A stretch of DNA of 64,000 nt from Deefgea rivuli DSM 18356 (GTDB lineage: Bacteria; Pseudomonadota; Gammaproteobacteria; Burkholderiales; Chitinibacteraceae): contig NZ_KK211084.1 of assembly GCF_000620145.1 (NCBI RefSeq), forward strand, positions 35,405 through 99,404, read 5' to 3'. Shown in pieces: positions 63,783 through 64,000 of this stretch. Position 1 is the first letter of the stretch, and each line of letters starts with the position of its first letter. The notes beneath the pieces were generated by a model that saw nothing but the letters and a program-made list of their open reading frames with translations, searched no databases and was not told the origin of the DNA. The position numbers were made by a program, and so were the translations under genes.

Positions 63783-64000
63783 CAATACATCGACTTAAGA
63801 ACAAACCTCGTTGATATGCGCGAGACCCCTTGTGTCGCGCCGAGCGAGGAACAAGCGGCAAGGAGGGGTCGGCGGGTTCTGTTTTGTTAAAACCCGCCGC
63901 CTTGCCGATTGTCCGCAGCGAGGGAATCCGACGAAGTCGGACGCAGATACTAGGGCGGCCTTCTTTTGCTTACTTTTCTTGGCCGTTCAAGAAAAGTCAG
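63783..64000. repeat. Right copy of the 218-bp inverted repeat
   Basis: The opposite-orientation partner of 61404-61621. The window ends inside or exactly at its outer boundary, so its full length cannot be known. Together the two copies frame 2.6 kb holding a single gene. Confidence 0.85.

Overview
The window reads as an ordinary stretch of a betaproteobacterial chromosome, about half G+C. It carries split glycine-tRNA ligase genes, WaaC, GmhB, TtcA, PilS/PilR, AmpD, Kup and a short H-NS-type protein. The gene content and protein style suggest Neisseriales (Chromobacteriaceae or Chitinibacteraceae), but this is judged from memory, not by a search. I see no rRNA, tRNA, CRISPR array, integrase, transposase gene or prophage block.

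Layout: 1-4.3 kb holds cyclic-di-GMP genes (a 5'-truncated DUF3391/HD-GYP gene and an EAL gene overlapping a dNTPase). 4.4-11.7 kb is an envelope and translation block: WaaC, two lipoproteins, a YgjP-type metalloprotease, PlsC, GmhB, GlyS and GlyQ. 12-19 kb has Slt, a tiny possible RNA-binding protein, a D-lactate dehydrogenase overlapping a FixL-type kinase with its regulator, and YaaA. 19.7-29.5 kb has an acyltransferase, an MFS exporter, an AT-rich orphan, a zinc/manganese importer with an inserted DUF2938 gene, an unknown 526-residue protein and a receiver-TPR protein. 29.6-38.4 kb has UvrD, H-NS and a TetR-controlled RND efflux operon. 38.5-43.4 kb has ArgB, a CBS protein, a HAD phosphatase, Kup and AmpD.

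43.55-47.97 kb is the most interesting metabolic locus: four overlapping genes for a membrane di-iron hydroxylase, a fatty-acid desaturase, a fusion of a KAS III-like ketosynthase with a haem-oxygenase-like di-iron domain, and an unknown helical protein. It looks like an uncharacterised lipid or hydrocarbon pathway. 48-61 kb returns to housekeeping and envelope functions: an orphan PhnD-like binding protein, PilR/PilS, RppH, a spermidine-synthase-like protein, TtcA, an Ig-like lipoprotein with calcium-loop-like motifs, a flavoprotein, a MidA-like methyltransferase, SpeG and a second PlsC-like enzyme.

61.4-64 kb holds one strongly AT-rich gene coding for an N-terminal DUF262 (GmrSD/ParB-like) domain and a C-terminal Schlafen AlbA_2-like domain. 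It lies between two inverted 218-bp repeats about 94% identical by eye; the second runs to the window edge. This is the best candidate for a transferred, undescribed single-gene defence module.

The intergenic spaces are full of short palindromic repeats. At least two families (called A and B here, five copies each) are scattered through the window, alongside a MITE-like element, several hairpins of the kind found across many genomes, and a tandem heptanucleotide repeat.
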